NCBI RefSeq assembly: GCF_963924675.1
Contig: NC_089232.1
Location: 51,646,759-51,710,758 of the forward strand
DNA length: 64,000 nucleotides
Source of the DNA: Phocoena phocoena
Lineage: Eukaryota; Chordata; Mammalia; Artiodactyla; Phocoenidae
Direction of reading: 5' to 3'
The notes beneath the pieces are model-generated. The model made no database searches and had not been told where the DNA came from. It was given only the letters and a program-made list of their open reading frames with translations. Positions 43,791 through 54,782 of this stretch are shown piece by piece (the first letter of the stretch is position 1; every line of letters starts with the position of its first letter). The translations under genes were made by a program, and so were the position numbers.

Positions 43791-45374
43791 AGCCTGCACG
43801 GTCCTGTGGGTTCTGTGGCCTCTGCACAGGTGCCCGTGACTGCGAGACAGGCGAGGTCGGGGTGGTGGTGCAGCACTGCTACAGCCTCACTGGGGTTTGG
43901 CGTGACCGTGGGGTCTGCATCCTGCTCGCCATGACTGCCTCTGTGGCCGTGGACCAGCTCCTTGCCCTCTTTGTGTCCAGGTTCCTCTTATATGAAATGA
44001 AGATGATGATGGCGATGGAGATGCTGACACACCTCATAGGGTGTTGTAAAGATTTAAAGCGGTTCTGCACGTAAAGATTTCAGCACAGTGGCTGGCCTGA
44101 CGAGTGCTTTTGATCGTGGCAGGCATCTCCAAGATTAGGGTATGCTTCCTGGGAGAGCTCCCCGCCAGCCCCTCGCGGGACTCCCTGTGGACCCGGCATC
44201 GGCATCCGGCCTTCAGCGCGCACACACGCAGGGGCTGGAGGACATCTGCCCGAGACACACAGTGGTGACCGTGGAGAAGAGCCTGGCCCCAGACTGATGG
44301 CCGTGCTGGGAAATGAGGATGGCTGTACCTGAGCCCCCTCGGACGTGGGACATGAGAGGCCTGTGCCTGGCCACGGGGCTGCTGAAGGACCTGGGCTGGT
44401 CTCCACCTCCCAGTGGGGCACAGTCTGGCTGGGGGCTCACAACTCTCCTATGTGAACCAGTTAGTGGACCAGGTGGCATCTTTCCAAGGACCCCACAGTC
44501 CTGGCCATCAGAGAGCAGATGTGGGTGGAACAGACGGGAAGAAGGCCCTGGGGCTGCAGGAGGCGCGCGCACGTGTGTGTGTGTGTGTGCGCGCGTGTGT
44601 GCCGGGTCTTTCCTCCCCACCTGCGGTTGGATCTCTCTCGTTGCCCGCCAGCAGCTCTGTGGCCACAGGTGAGGCCCAGCCAAGGCTGAGGTCCTCCTTC
44701 CCGGAGCTGCTCTAGGCTGGGCTGGCGGTGCGGTCTGGGCGTAGGGCTCGTTCTGCAGGGCGCCAAACAACGCGCCGCCAGAAGACTTCGAGATGTGTTG
44801 GTGCAGATGCTTCCGTCCCACCTGTCACAAGGGGAGGCCCGGCAACCATCTGTTAGAGTCTTTATTCCCACTCCTCCCCTTTCATTTTTAGCCATAGATT
44901 TTCACAGTTTGCATTACTTATTTAAATGTGTTCTTTAAAAAGACATGTATGTTGCTAAGTAAGGCAATAGCAGCTTTTGCCCATTGAAGCCTGTTCTTTC
45001 CATTCTCTGTAGCTGGCCGTGGCCCGGGGGAGACCCTCCTGTACCAGCATGGTTCCCTTGACCAGGCTGGATTTAGGACTGTGTCTACCCTGGACTACCC
45101 ACTCTGGCTAGATTTGGGGTTTAGGACTTAGGACATGAGGCTCAGTACTTGAGTGGGGAGTGGGGGGTGGAAAGCCAGATTTCAGCCTTGGGGCTTGGTG
45201 GTCGGTTCTCCTTGTCACCTACTGTGAAATTTAATGTGACACATATTTAAGACTAAGAATATGACCCTGGTTTCTTGATCTCTGCTATGGAGGATATGGA
45301 TCCCCACTGTAACCCATGGACGATACTGCAGGTTTAAACCTAATGCCTTTCAAGTCACGCTTTCCCGTCAGGCC
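43791..45374. other. Unique sequence with a CpG-rich patch
   Basis: CpG-rich between about 44150 and 44820, with an alternating purine-pyrimidine run inside. No exon is supported. Overlapping frames on both strands (44213-44821 minus, 44313-44672 plus) are those expected of GC-rich DNA. Confidence 0.4.
44563..44602. repeat. 40-bp alternating purine-pyrimidine run (GC/GT)
   Basis: Every position from 44563 to 44602 alternates purine and pyrimidine: a GCGCGCGC core, then ACGTGTGT..., then GCGCGCGTGTGTGC. Alternating GC/GT runs are the classic Z-DNA-forming sequences. Confidence 0.9.
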
Positions 45375-45660
45375 ACGGATTCAGTTGTTCAGCACCTACT
45401 ATGCACCAGACACTGTGTGCCAGGTTCCAGCAACAGCTCTGGACGAGGGATAAAGTCCCCAGCCTCACAGAACTGACACTTTAGTGGGGAGAGACCTACG
45501 AGAAAGCCAAGGACCAATTGTGTTAAGTGCCATGAAAGGAACAATGGGGCACCCATGATAAAGACAGAAGGGCCCTGGGGGAGCGACATGGAAGCTGGGA
45601 CTTGGAGGGTGAGAGCCATTAACAACACTCCATGCAAAGGGAGAGCCTGTGCAGAGGCAC
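45375..45660 (+). repeat. L2 relic
   Basis: TTCAGCACCTACTATGCACCAGACAC, CCAGCCTCACAGAACTGAC, AGAAAGCCAAGG and GTTAAGTGCCATGAAAGG are the L2 3' end landmarks. Confidence 0.7.
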
Positions 45661-46289
45661 AGAGGTGAGAAGAGTTTTACACATTTGAGGAGCAGTAATC
45701 TGGCCTGCCTGCCCTTGGAGCTCTTAAGAGAAGGAAGGACCAGACACTGTGCTTCTGCCCATCTACTCTGAGCTCCCCAGAGGGCTAGGCCTCCCTGCAC
45801 ACCCAGTAGTTCCAGGCCCTACCTGTGCCTGCACCTGCCCAGAGTCGCAGAGGGGTTCTGCAACCTCCTCCCCCGACACCACCACCCTGCTCTACCCCAC
45901 TCCGCCAGAGTCTCAGAGCTCACCAGCGCTGCCGCCTTCCCAGCGTCTCTGCTGTAGCCACAAGGCACCATTCACTGCTCCCATCCGCGCCTTCAACCTT
46001 CAGCCTACTGTCAGGCTCGAGCTACTGCCTCTCCCCGCCTTCTTCCTGGTGACATCTGATGACTCTCCAAGGCCTCTTCAAATGCCACTCTGCCTGCACC
46101 CCCATATGCTTTCCTTCCCCCTTTTCTGTAATGCTTATCCTACTGTTAGTATTTGAGTCTCTCTCCCCAGCTTCGCACAGGCAAGGTCTGAAGCAAATTT
46201 ATATTTGCATTCCTAGTATCTGATGCAGAGTAGATTCTCACTAAGGTGTGTTGAATGAATCCCTCACGAGCCCCTGAGAATAATAATCT
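45661..46289. other. Unique sequence
   Basis: Nothing recognised. A proline-rich open frame at 45749-46156 has no domain and is not supported. Confidence 0.4.
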
Positions 46290-46480
46290 CCCTCATTTAT
46301 ACAGCATTTACCAAAGCTCTTTCAAAACTCTGCCCCATTTTCTGCCCACAACACTCTATACAAGTGGTGGTGACCCACTGCACAGGTAGGGATGTGGAGA
46401 AAGGTTATATGACTTACTCTCGATCACACACAAATTGGTGGCAGGGCTGGCACACCGGCCTAATGCCCTTACCCGTAATC
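46290..46480 (+). repeat. MIR-like relic
   Basis: ATAATCTCCCTCATTTATACAGC and GACTTACTCTCGATCACACACAAATTGG follow the MIR order, strongly diverged. Confidence 0.5.
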
Positions 46481-46639
46481 AAGCCCACCTCACCAGCCTC
46501 AGGGCTCTCAGAGCTGGAGCCCGAGAAACCCCAAGTTTCTCAGGAATAAGCCTTAAGGTGTAAGTTGAGTGTACACACCTGTTATGACCCAAACTTTCTA
46601 GACTTGCATCTTATGTTATGAGGTAATCCAACCTTTCAG

Positions 46640-46770
46640 TCATCCATTCAAGAAGCGTTTATTGAGCACCTACTGTATACTGAGTTCTGTATTCTAGGAG
46701 ACACCAAAGAATTACAAGTCTGTCCTTTGTAGCAGTCAGTTATTCAGGGGAAGGACCCAGAGAGACAAGA
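46640..46770 (+). repeat. L2 fragment
   Basis: GTTTATTGAGCACCTACTGTATACTG and ATTCTAGGAGACACCAAAG, the L2 tail pattern. Confidence 0.6.
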
Positions 46771-48292
46771 CAAATGGAGAATGGGGGTCAGTGTAAGGTA
46801 GAATACAGCCAGGTAAGTGCAGAAGTCTGGCTGGTACAGGGTTATTCCAGAAAGGCCTGTGGGGAAGAATCCAGGCCCATGGGGGAAGACGAGTGAGAGC
46901 AGAGGGAAGGGAAGGCACAGTGGGAGTGGAGGCAGCCCAGGGGATTTGTGGGGATACCTGCCGGAGACTTGCTTCTGGGGACTTAAGATGGTTTTCCCGG
47001 TGTCTTGTCCATAAGTAAAGCGTTTCTCTTCTTCATTTGCCAGAAGCAGTTCTGAGGAAAACAAACCCAATCTCTGCACAGAATGGATGCCTCAGCCCAG
47101 GGGAGCCTATGAGGGCAGGATCTGTCTTTCCAACTCCACTTAGCTCAGCTCAGCCCAGTTTAACTTGCTCCTCGCACTACCTGCCAGTCTTAGGTCAGCC
47201 GTCCCTATCTTCATCTGCCACAAACAGAGCTAGTGAAGTAGGTAAGACACACAAGCAGAGAAGTTTTCTGTTTCTTCTCTGCCCCAACCTCACTCACAAC
47301 AAGCCCTTCCCCTGTACTCCACCTACCCTCATCCCAGTCTCTCCTACCAAGACCAAGGGCCCAGCTCCTTGAGTGAAGTGGCCCTGGGTGATGGTTGGCA
47401 GCCTCCAGCACTGATGGAAGAGCCTCTGGAGGCCACTGAGCTCAGCCTAGAGCGTGACTCCTCTTCTCTCCTCACAAACCGAGCCCATGGGGAAATGGGC
47501 AGGAGGAGAGCAGGGGTCATTGTAGGCCCATGACCCCACCTGACCTGGCCTTGAAGTTGTGCTAGAATCCCAGTGAGGCTCCAAAGTGTCCTAGATTGGC
47601 TTTAAAGGTTGCGAGGAGGTTCTTGAAAGACCCAGCACATGTGAGTTTCATGAGAAAGCAGGTCTAGTGAGGCCCTTCTCTATTCCCTCTTTCAGAGTCA
47701 GGCATCAGGGCTGGTTGGGAACCAGGCAGGGCTGTACTGCTTTTCATCCTGTCGTGGGTGGCACTAATGCATCTCAGCAGTTCTGTAAACTCACAGACCT
47801 GTGGGTTGCTGTGGAGCAGATCACACACAGAGCATCTCTGGCTGAGCCCACTGGTCTCATCACATGTCCTTGAGCTGTTCATGGCTTGTGGAGGCCATCA
47901 AGTGAAAGTCATATAGTCCCGCATGGCTCCTCGTGGGTCAACACGGGAGCCAGTCACTGATGAAAACATCTATATATTCCAACAGATTTCCTGGGGAAAG
48001 TTTCCCCATCTCTTTTCATAACTTCTCTCAATATCTGACACCCCTTGTTCAGCTCTAACTTGAATCTAATCTCTTACTACAACACAAGTCAGTTCTTTTG
48101 GTCAGGTCCTCAGAGACAGAGCATTTAGTGAGAAAGTGCAGGCTCTGTGCCATTATACTGGGAGTGGGAGGGTGGGGGAAAAAGAGACAAGAGAGGAAAT
48201 TCCTACAGCCATTTCAAAAAGTAACAAGCAGAATTGTGGTAGGTGCAGCAATAACCATGATAGCTATCATTTAGTGATCACCCTCTCCATAT
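46771..48292. other. Unique sequence
   Basis: No exon or repeat recognised. Confidence 0.4.
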
Positions 48293-48537
48293 TAGGCACT
48301 CTTTATTTATTTATTTGGTTGCACTGGGTCTTAGTTGTGGCAGGTGGGTTCCTTAGTTGCAGCTTGCTGGCTCCTTAGTTGTGGCTCGCAGGCTCCTTAG
48401 TTGTGGCATGTGAACTCTTAGTTGCAGCATGCATGTGGGATCTAGTTCCCTGGCCAGGGATCCATCCCGGGCCCTCTGCATTGGGAGCGTGGAGTCTTAA
48501 CCACTGCGCCACCAGGGAAGTCCCTAGGCATTCTTTA
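48293..48537 (-). mobile_element. Long-form CHR SINE (older, minus)
   Basis: TTATTTATTTATTTGG tail, CACTGGGTCTTAGTTGTGG, ending GCCACCAGGGAAGTCCC. Target duplication TAGGCACTCTTTA / TAGGCATTCTTTA (12/13) at 48293-48305 and 48525-48537. More diverged than the other copies, so probably an older insertion. Confidence 0.88.
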
Positions 48538-50779
48538 TGGGTTTTATGAACATTTCATTTGACCATTTCTACCTTGAAAATAGAACAGCCACTTATTTTA
48601 CTAGCAAAATGGGTTTGTTTGGGAATAGCAGAGGAATTGCAATGTTGGACACGCAAGCTGTGGCAAATCATGGGCAGGTCTGGAGAACAAAGGAGAGGAA
48701 TGTAACTTCATAGAGAAAAAGGAGGAAGTTGGGAGGAGCTTCTTTGAATGAAAGTCCATCGGAGTAAAGTGAGGGTTCTGGGTGGTAAGTTGTGATACTT
48801 ACTCATTGGCTGGGCTTTTGCTGGGTGAAGAGAAAACCTTCCTTCCTCTTCCTGGGTTAGTAAGATAAGCATCTTCCTGCCCAGAATTGTAAAATAAAAT
48901 GCAACGGGTGGTGTGTACATGAAAGCTCCCCCTTCAGGGCTTCTCAATGCCATTTAAAATGAGGCCTTCCTTTATTAATTTTCACAATCATCACGTGTAG
49001 GCCTATTGTCTATTCTACAAATGAAACTGGAGCTCAGGGATGAAGTTACTTGTTAATGTCATAGTAGTCGAGGGCAAAGTGCATATCTAAATAGAGGCTT
49101 ACAATTTCAACCTTATAACATTCATCTATTCAAAAAACATTTGTGGAGTATCTGCTACATTCCAGGCACTGTAATAGGCACTGAGAACATGGACAAATAT
49201 AAACACACAGACTCATTCATACAAACACACCCTGCCTCATTCATTTCAGAGACATTCACAGAATCACAGCTGCAGTGGAGACATAAGCAGCTATGTACAG
49301 ATGGGTAGGAGAGGCCCATAGACACTGAGAGGCGTGCTCTTGGTCACTCAGGAAATCGAAAGGCAGAACCAGGTGTCCTGTCTCTTGACCTTTCCTTGCT
49401 GTTCCTCCCATCTTTGGAAGTAAACCTTCACTAGGCAGTCAAAAGAACCTCTTATTTTCTGGATTTCTTGCCCTGGAAGTCCTCCTCGCTGCTTTGGAAG
49501 GGTTTTCCCAGCCTTGGACCACTAGGTTCAAGTCCTGGGGACCCTGGTGTGTCAACCTCTGTTGTACAGAGCTGTCCAGGTGCCTGCTGCTTACAGAGGG
49601 CTATGTTTTTTGGCCTAGACCTTCCTTTTTTGGAAGGATGTAAATGCACGGCATTAATTTTTTTAATGCATGGTATTTATGAGGTTTTTTTTCCCCCCTG
49701 GGGCTGCACCGTGTTCTGAAATGTGAAAATAGCAAGCAGGATGGATACATTTTTAGATCAGTAAGTGCAACCAGATGTGTGGATGGGGCTGAAGAAACAC
49801 AATAAGCCTTTGAGAGGGATGCAGAGCCCTTAGACACAGCCTAGGGAAATGAGTTCATAACTGGCAAAAACTCCACGAGTCTAGGTGTTCTCTGAATAAG
49901 AGTACCAGCTCCATGTACTGCCTGCCGGGCTGGGGCCCTGCACTGCATTCATTAACCCAGCTCTCATACCAGCAGATAGCAACCAGGCGCTGACACAATT
50001 CTCTCCCTCCAACAATCACACGCATGCAACTGAGGAGGAAGCTGAGGCTCAGTTTAGCTAAGTAACTTGGCCAGAGTCATACAGGTAGGAAGCAGACAGG
50101 GCTGAGATTCGGACTAGGATGGTTGGGCTCCAAAGGCCCTTTTCCTTCAGACCACCACGTTGTCACTCTAGAGCAGTTTCTTTCCCCCGGGAGCTGGCTG
50201 ACCAGAGGCAGGAGACCTCTGGGGCTCCAGGATGCTTGGGAGGCTCTATCCCAGGTGATGGACAATGGAAAATGCCTCTTGGCAGTGTGGGAGCAGGTAG
50301 TGATGAAGTTGCAGGGGGATGAAGTAGTACTCATCCCTGAGGAATTCAAAACCAAAGGGGAGGCAAGACACAGATGTACCCATACATGATGAAGGACACA
50401 TGTCAATATACGACAATGCTTATTTCTGGGGAAACAAACAGTGAGAGCTTAGATCTGAACTGTGACCTGGAGTAACCTGGAAAATGTTCAGGATGGAGGG
50501 ATTCAAGCTGCACCTTGAAAGATGAGAGGAATTTGGAGAGGCAGAGTGTGTAAAGAGGGTAAAAATAGCAGGAACATAGAGGGAAATTCAAGAGGTGATG
50601 TTGGGGAGATGAAAAATAATATTTATTAAGCACCTATTGTATGCCATGAATCGTGCTGGGGGGCTTTTATATAGTATCTCATTGATTTAAATCAACTATA
50701 CTTAGCTTTAATTTACATATAAAAATGTACACATTTTAAGTGCCCAGCACTGTCCCAATCACCCATGCAATAATAACAT
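48538..50779. other. Unique sequence with MIR traces
   Basis: MIR or L2 fragments are likely at 49100-49210 (ATTTGTGGAGTATCTGCTAC), 50020-50115 and 50605-50690 (ATTTATTAAGCACCTATTG). No gene supported. Confidence 0.45.
50605..50695 (+). repeat. MIR fragment
   Basis: ATATTTATTAAGCACCTATTGTATGCC and TTATATAGTATCTCATTG are the 5' part of MIR. Confidence 0.65.
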
Positions 50780-51930
50780 AGCAGTCTAGTGTCCGTGAAA
50801 TTGGACTTCCAGAAAGATGGAAGAGAGGAGGAAACAGAAAAAATGTTTGAAGAAATTATGGCCAAAATTTTTTGCCAAATTTAACGAGAACTATAAATCT
50901 ACAGGTCAAAATGTCTTACACCATGACACAACATGATCATGTTTCTGAAAAACAGTGACAAAGAGAATATTTCTAAAGCGTCCAGAGAAAAAGATACATT
51001 TTGTACAGATGAACAAAGATAAAACTTATCACAGATTTATTATAAAAAACAGTGCAACCCAGAAGACAGCGGAATGCATCTTAAAGTGTTGAAAGAAAGA
51101 AAAAAAAAAAAGTCAGCCCAGAATTTTAAATCTAGCAAAAAAGTAACTTAAAAATGAAGGTGAAATGATGACTTTTTCAGACAGACAAAAGATGAGAGCA
51201 TTTACAGGCTTGAGCTTAAAAAATATTAAAGTTCTTCGGGCAGTAGGAAAATGATGCCTAATGGAAACTTGGATCCACACAAAGGCCTGGAGAGATTGGG
51301 AAATGGTAAATAATGTAGGTAAAAATAAAAGACCTTTTTTTTCCCCCTTACAAAAAAAATTTTAAAAGAATAATGATTTAAATCAAAAGAATGTATTGTG
51401 GTGTTAATAGCGTATACAATAGTGAAATATATGACAGCACTAGCACAAAGTACAGAATGGAAACATGGGAGCACACTGTTGGAAAGGTTTTATATTATGT
51501 ATGAAGCATATTATAGTATTTGAAGGTACGCTGTGGTACGTTAACTATGCATATTTTATTTAGTTATTTATTATATTGGGCAACTTTTTTCTTTTAGGTT
51601 GTGCAGTGCAGCATGTGGGGTCTTAGTTCCCCCAAACAGGGATCAAACTGGTGCCCCCTGCAGTAGAAGCGCAGAGTCTGGACCGCCAGGGAAGTCCCTA
51701 TGCATGTTTTAAATCCTAGAGCAACTACTAAAAAATAAGACAAGGTGATATAGTTAGCCGATAGCGGAGATAAAATGGAATACTAAAAAAATGCACAATT
51801 AATGTAAAAGAAGACAAAAAGAATAAAAAAAGAACAGGGGCAAGTAGAAAATAAGTAGCAAGATGGTAGATATGAACCTGACTCTATCAATAATTACATT
51901 AAGTGTAAAAGATCTGAACCCCTTCACTTG
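50780..51930 (+). mobile_element. L1/HAL1-type relic, split by a SINE
   Basis: The plus strand carries AAGATGGAAGAGAGGAGGAAAC, AACCCAGAAGACAGCGGAATG and AAATGATGACTTTTTCAG, blocks characteristic of old L1/HAL1 ORF1-type sequence. It continues past the SINE at 51708 with CTAGAGCAACTACTAAAAAATAAG. HAL1 elements are half-L1s with only ORF1. The assignment is tentative, and no open frame remains. Confidence 0.55.
51545..51711 (-). mobile_element. CHR-type SINE, 5' part only (minus)
   Basis: Contains GCAGCATGTGGGGTCTTAG and CGCCAGGGAAGTCCC. The duplication CTATGCAT[A/G]TTTTA is at 51545-51558 and 51698-51711. About 140 bp, so internally shortened relative to the long form. Confidence 0.8.
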
Positions 51931-54448
51931 ATGAGCAGATGTGTTTCAGAAATAGACCTCTCCACTCTCCTTGAACTGGCTCAGGGAAGAGGGGTTTACT
52001 GCAAGGATCTGTGAGGAAGGGATGGTGACCCCTAGAACGGGAGCCTTGACTCAGCTAGCTCTCAAGGGAGCTGGGACTGAGATGGGAAAGCCATCCCAAG
52101 CTAAGGCCACATTCCCCATCTTTGCAGGAACCCATGGCCTCTAGTTGTTGCTATTGTCAGGGTCTCCTCCGTGCCCTCATCACGTGTGTGACCATAATGA
52201 CAATCACCTGCTTCTCTCCCCTTTCTGTACCACAACCTTCTGGTTTGGTTTCCATTTCCAAAATGTCAGCAGCCTCTCAGTCTCCCCTACGTATGGCCTG
52301 AAGGAGGAATCTTAGTGGCTCAGATCATCTTTTTCACCAGGCCACAACTCAGCAGGCTGGAGAGAGGTACCCTAGGTCAGAGGTCCACCTGGTCTAGGCA
52401 GTTGTACCTGAGATGGGCAGAGCGTCAGCTTCTCATGGGGGCGAGGCTGTGAAGGATGAAACAAGATTGGCCAGCTGACATCTTTTTCCTTAGTGGAAGA
52501 AAGGAGGAGACAAAAGCCATTCTTTTGCGTTCAGAGATGGGCTTCTTACAATACTCTCCAAAGAGAAGAAAAATGTCATCTCTAAAATCCAGGTTAATTT
52601 CATGGCAATTGGAATGTTAGAGAATTCACAGAGAAAATGTTTCCGTGAGGCAACAGCTAGACTCAGAACTTGAAGCTTTGAAAAGGAGCTAAGAGAACAT
52701 TAATTCTCATTGTCACCTTTGCCATCTTGGAGAACTAGGCCTAACGGTGTAACATTCATCATTGATTCCCTTATTAAAGATCTTCCTTTTTGTCTGATTC
52801 CAGCAGAGGAGTCTCATAATTTGCTTTGTTAAATCCTCACTTTCCTGGGAGGAAACTCAGAAGGTTAGAGTGAAATGCTGGTCAAGACAGGCTGTAATTC
52901 CCGGAAGGTGGTGGGCACGAGAAAGAGGCAGGAGTTCGAGCAGACAGGGCATTGGGGGACTTCCCTGAAGGAACAGCAAGCATTTTCAACATCCTACACA
53001 TATATTTGGAAGCTGCTGCAGGCCATAAAAATACAGAACCTACAAAGAGTTGGCCACTTGTCTGTGCTTTGGGAGGTTCAGATGGACCTGAGACCGGTGA
53101 CACTTGATCCTGAGCTGGGCCCCAAGTCACCAGGTTGCCCGCCCTTGGCAAGGCCAGACACTGGCCAAGTGCTAATGTTCTGTCCAAATGCTGCCATCTC
53201 CAGACCCACTTGTGGGAACTAGGCTTGGAAATCTTCTTGGTAAAGAGAGCTTTCTTTTAGAAAGTCCAGCTAGCTGCAGTGGGGGCCTGAGAGGACAGGT
53301 GTCGTGGAATCAGGGTGAACAACACTGCCTGAGCCTCAGACGTCTGCATCCAGGCGCTGGTTCTCTGCCCCCAGGGCGCCAGCCCTGCCCACTATTGTCA
53401 TAGTGCTGACTGGCCCCCGTGGAGGGGCCGCACTCCCCACTCTGTCTTACTGCAGGAGTGAAGCCACACGCCAGGCTCTGGGAGCCCCCTCTCACCTTTG
53501 TTGGTGTTGCCACTTATAGCCGGGTCACCTTGGGCACATTAGCCAGCGTCTCAGAAATGGAAATACTAGCCCCTGCCTTTCTGACTGCAAAGGGCTATTT
53601 TATCAGCACAAAATGAAAGAGCTACGTAAATGGCCAGGCACCGAAAAATGTAATGATGGCATTTGTTGAAATGACATTTAACCTGGAGGACATAATTTTA
53701 CTACCCACAAAAGTCTAGTCTCCTCTAAGGAGTAAGGACAATGGAAATTCCAGAGGAAAAGTGTAAAACAAGAAATAACTGGGCCAACAGCAAGCCAGAA
53801 AATGGCATTTCCAATTCCAGCCCTTAAAAGCCTTGACTGAGCTGAGAGGGTGACTGTGGCCTCTCTGGCATCTGCTCCGAGGCCCGTTGGCACAGTCCCC
53901 TTTACTGGCAGAGGCAGGGTCTCACCCCCGATTCCCTCCCCACCACCCTGAAGGCTCCCACTGCCCCCCGCCCTCCCACTTCATCCCACACATCCTCCAG
54001 ACTAGGCTTATGCCAGGCCCCCTGCCTGAAATGCCGTCCTCTGACCTCACAGCCCCATCCTGTCCCTCCTTGAGCACCCCCCCGCCAAGGGTCTCCCAAC
54101 TAGTCCGGGCAGAGGGGTCCACTGGCTCAGACACCTGGTGCCTTTGGACAGGATTGCTATCTGTCCCAGTGTGGGTGCCCCCCAAAGCAGGCTCTAGACA
54201 AGGATTTGGGTACAAGTCGTTTATTTGGGAGATGATTCCCAGAAGCATGGTAGAGACCTGAGGGAAAGAGGGAAGGGAGGACACCACTCAGGGTTACGTC
54301 ACTGAGCTCTGGGCCCGAGCTCGGGCAACTGAGAGGCAATGCTGCCGAGGACCCACAGAGGGTGAGTGTACAACTCACCTCGGAGTCACCCCACTGAGGA
54401 TGAGGAGGCTGGAACAGCGAGGAAGCTGGGGTATCTCCACCCACTCTG
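51931..54448. other. Unique sequence with one MIR
   Basis: A minus-strand MIR is plausible at 53510-53650 (CCGGGTCACCTTGGGCACATTAG). Several open frames at 52875-54444 overlap on both strands. No domain or exon boundary is credible. Confidence 0.4.
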
Positions 54449-54782
54449 GTCCTTTGTGGTTTTTGTTTTGTTTTTTTGGTTCTTTTTCTTTTTTAACATC
54501 TTTATTGGAGTATAATTGCTTTACAATGGTGTGTTAGTTCCTGCTTTATAACAAAGTGAATCAGTTATACATATGTTCCCATATCTCTTCCCTCTTGCGT
54601 CTCCCTCCCTCCCACCCTCCCTATCCCACCCCTCTAGGTGGTCATAAAGCACCGAGCTGATCTCCCTGTGCTATGCGGCTGCTTCCCACTAGCTATCTAT
54701 TTTACATTTGGTAGTGTATATATGTCCATGCCACTCTGTCACGGCTTACCCTTCCCCCTCCCCATATCCTCAAGTCCATTCT

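Noticed and set aside
44213..44821. A 202-codon minus-strand frame in the CpG-rich patch
   Set aside because: Frames in several registers overlap in GC-rich sequence; the histidine/threonine run is the alternating GT repeat translated.
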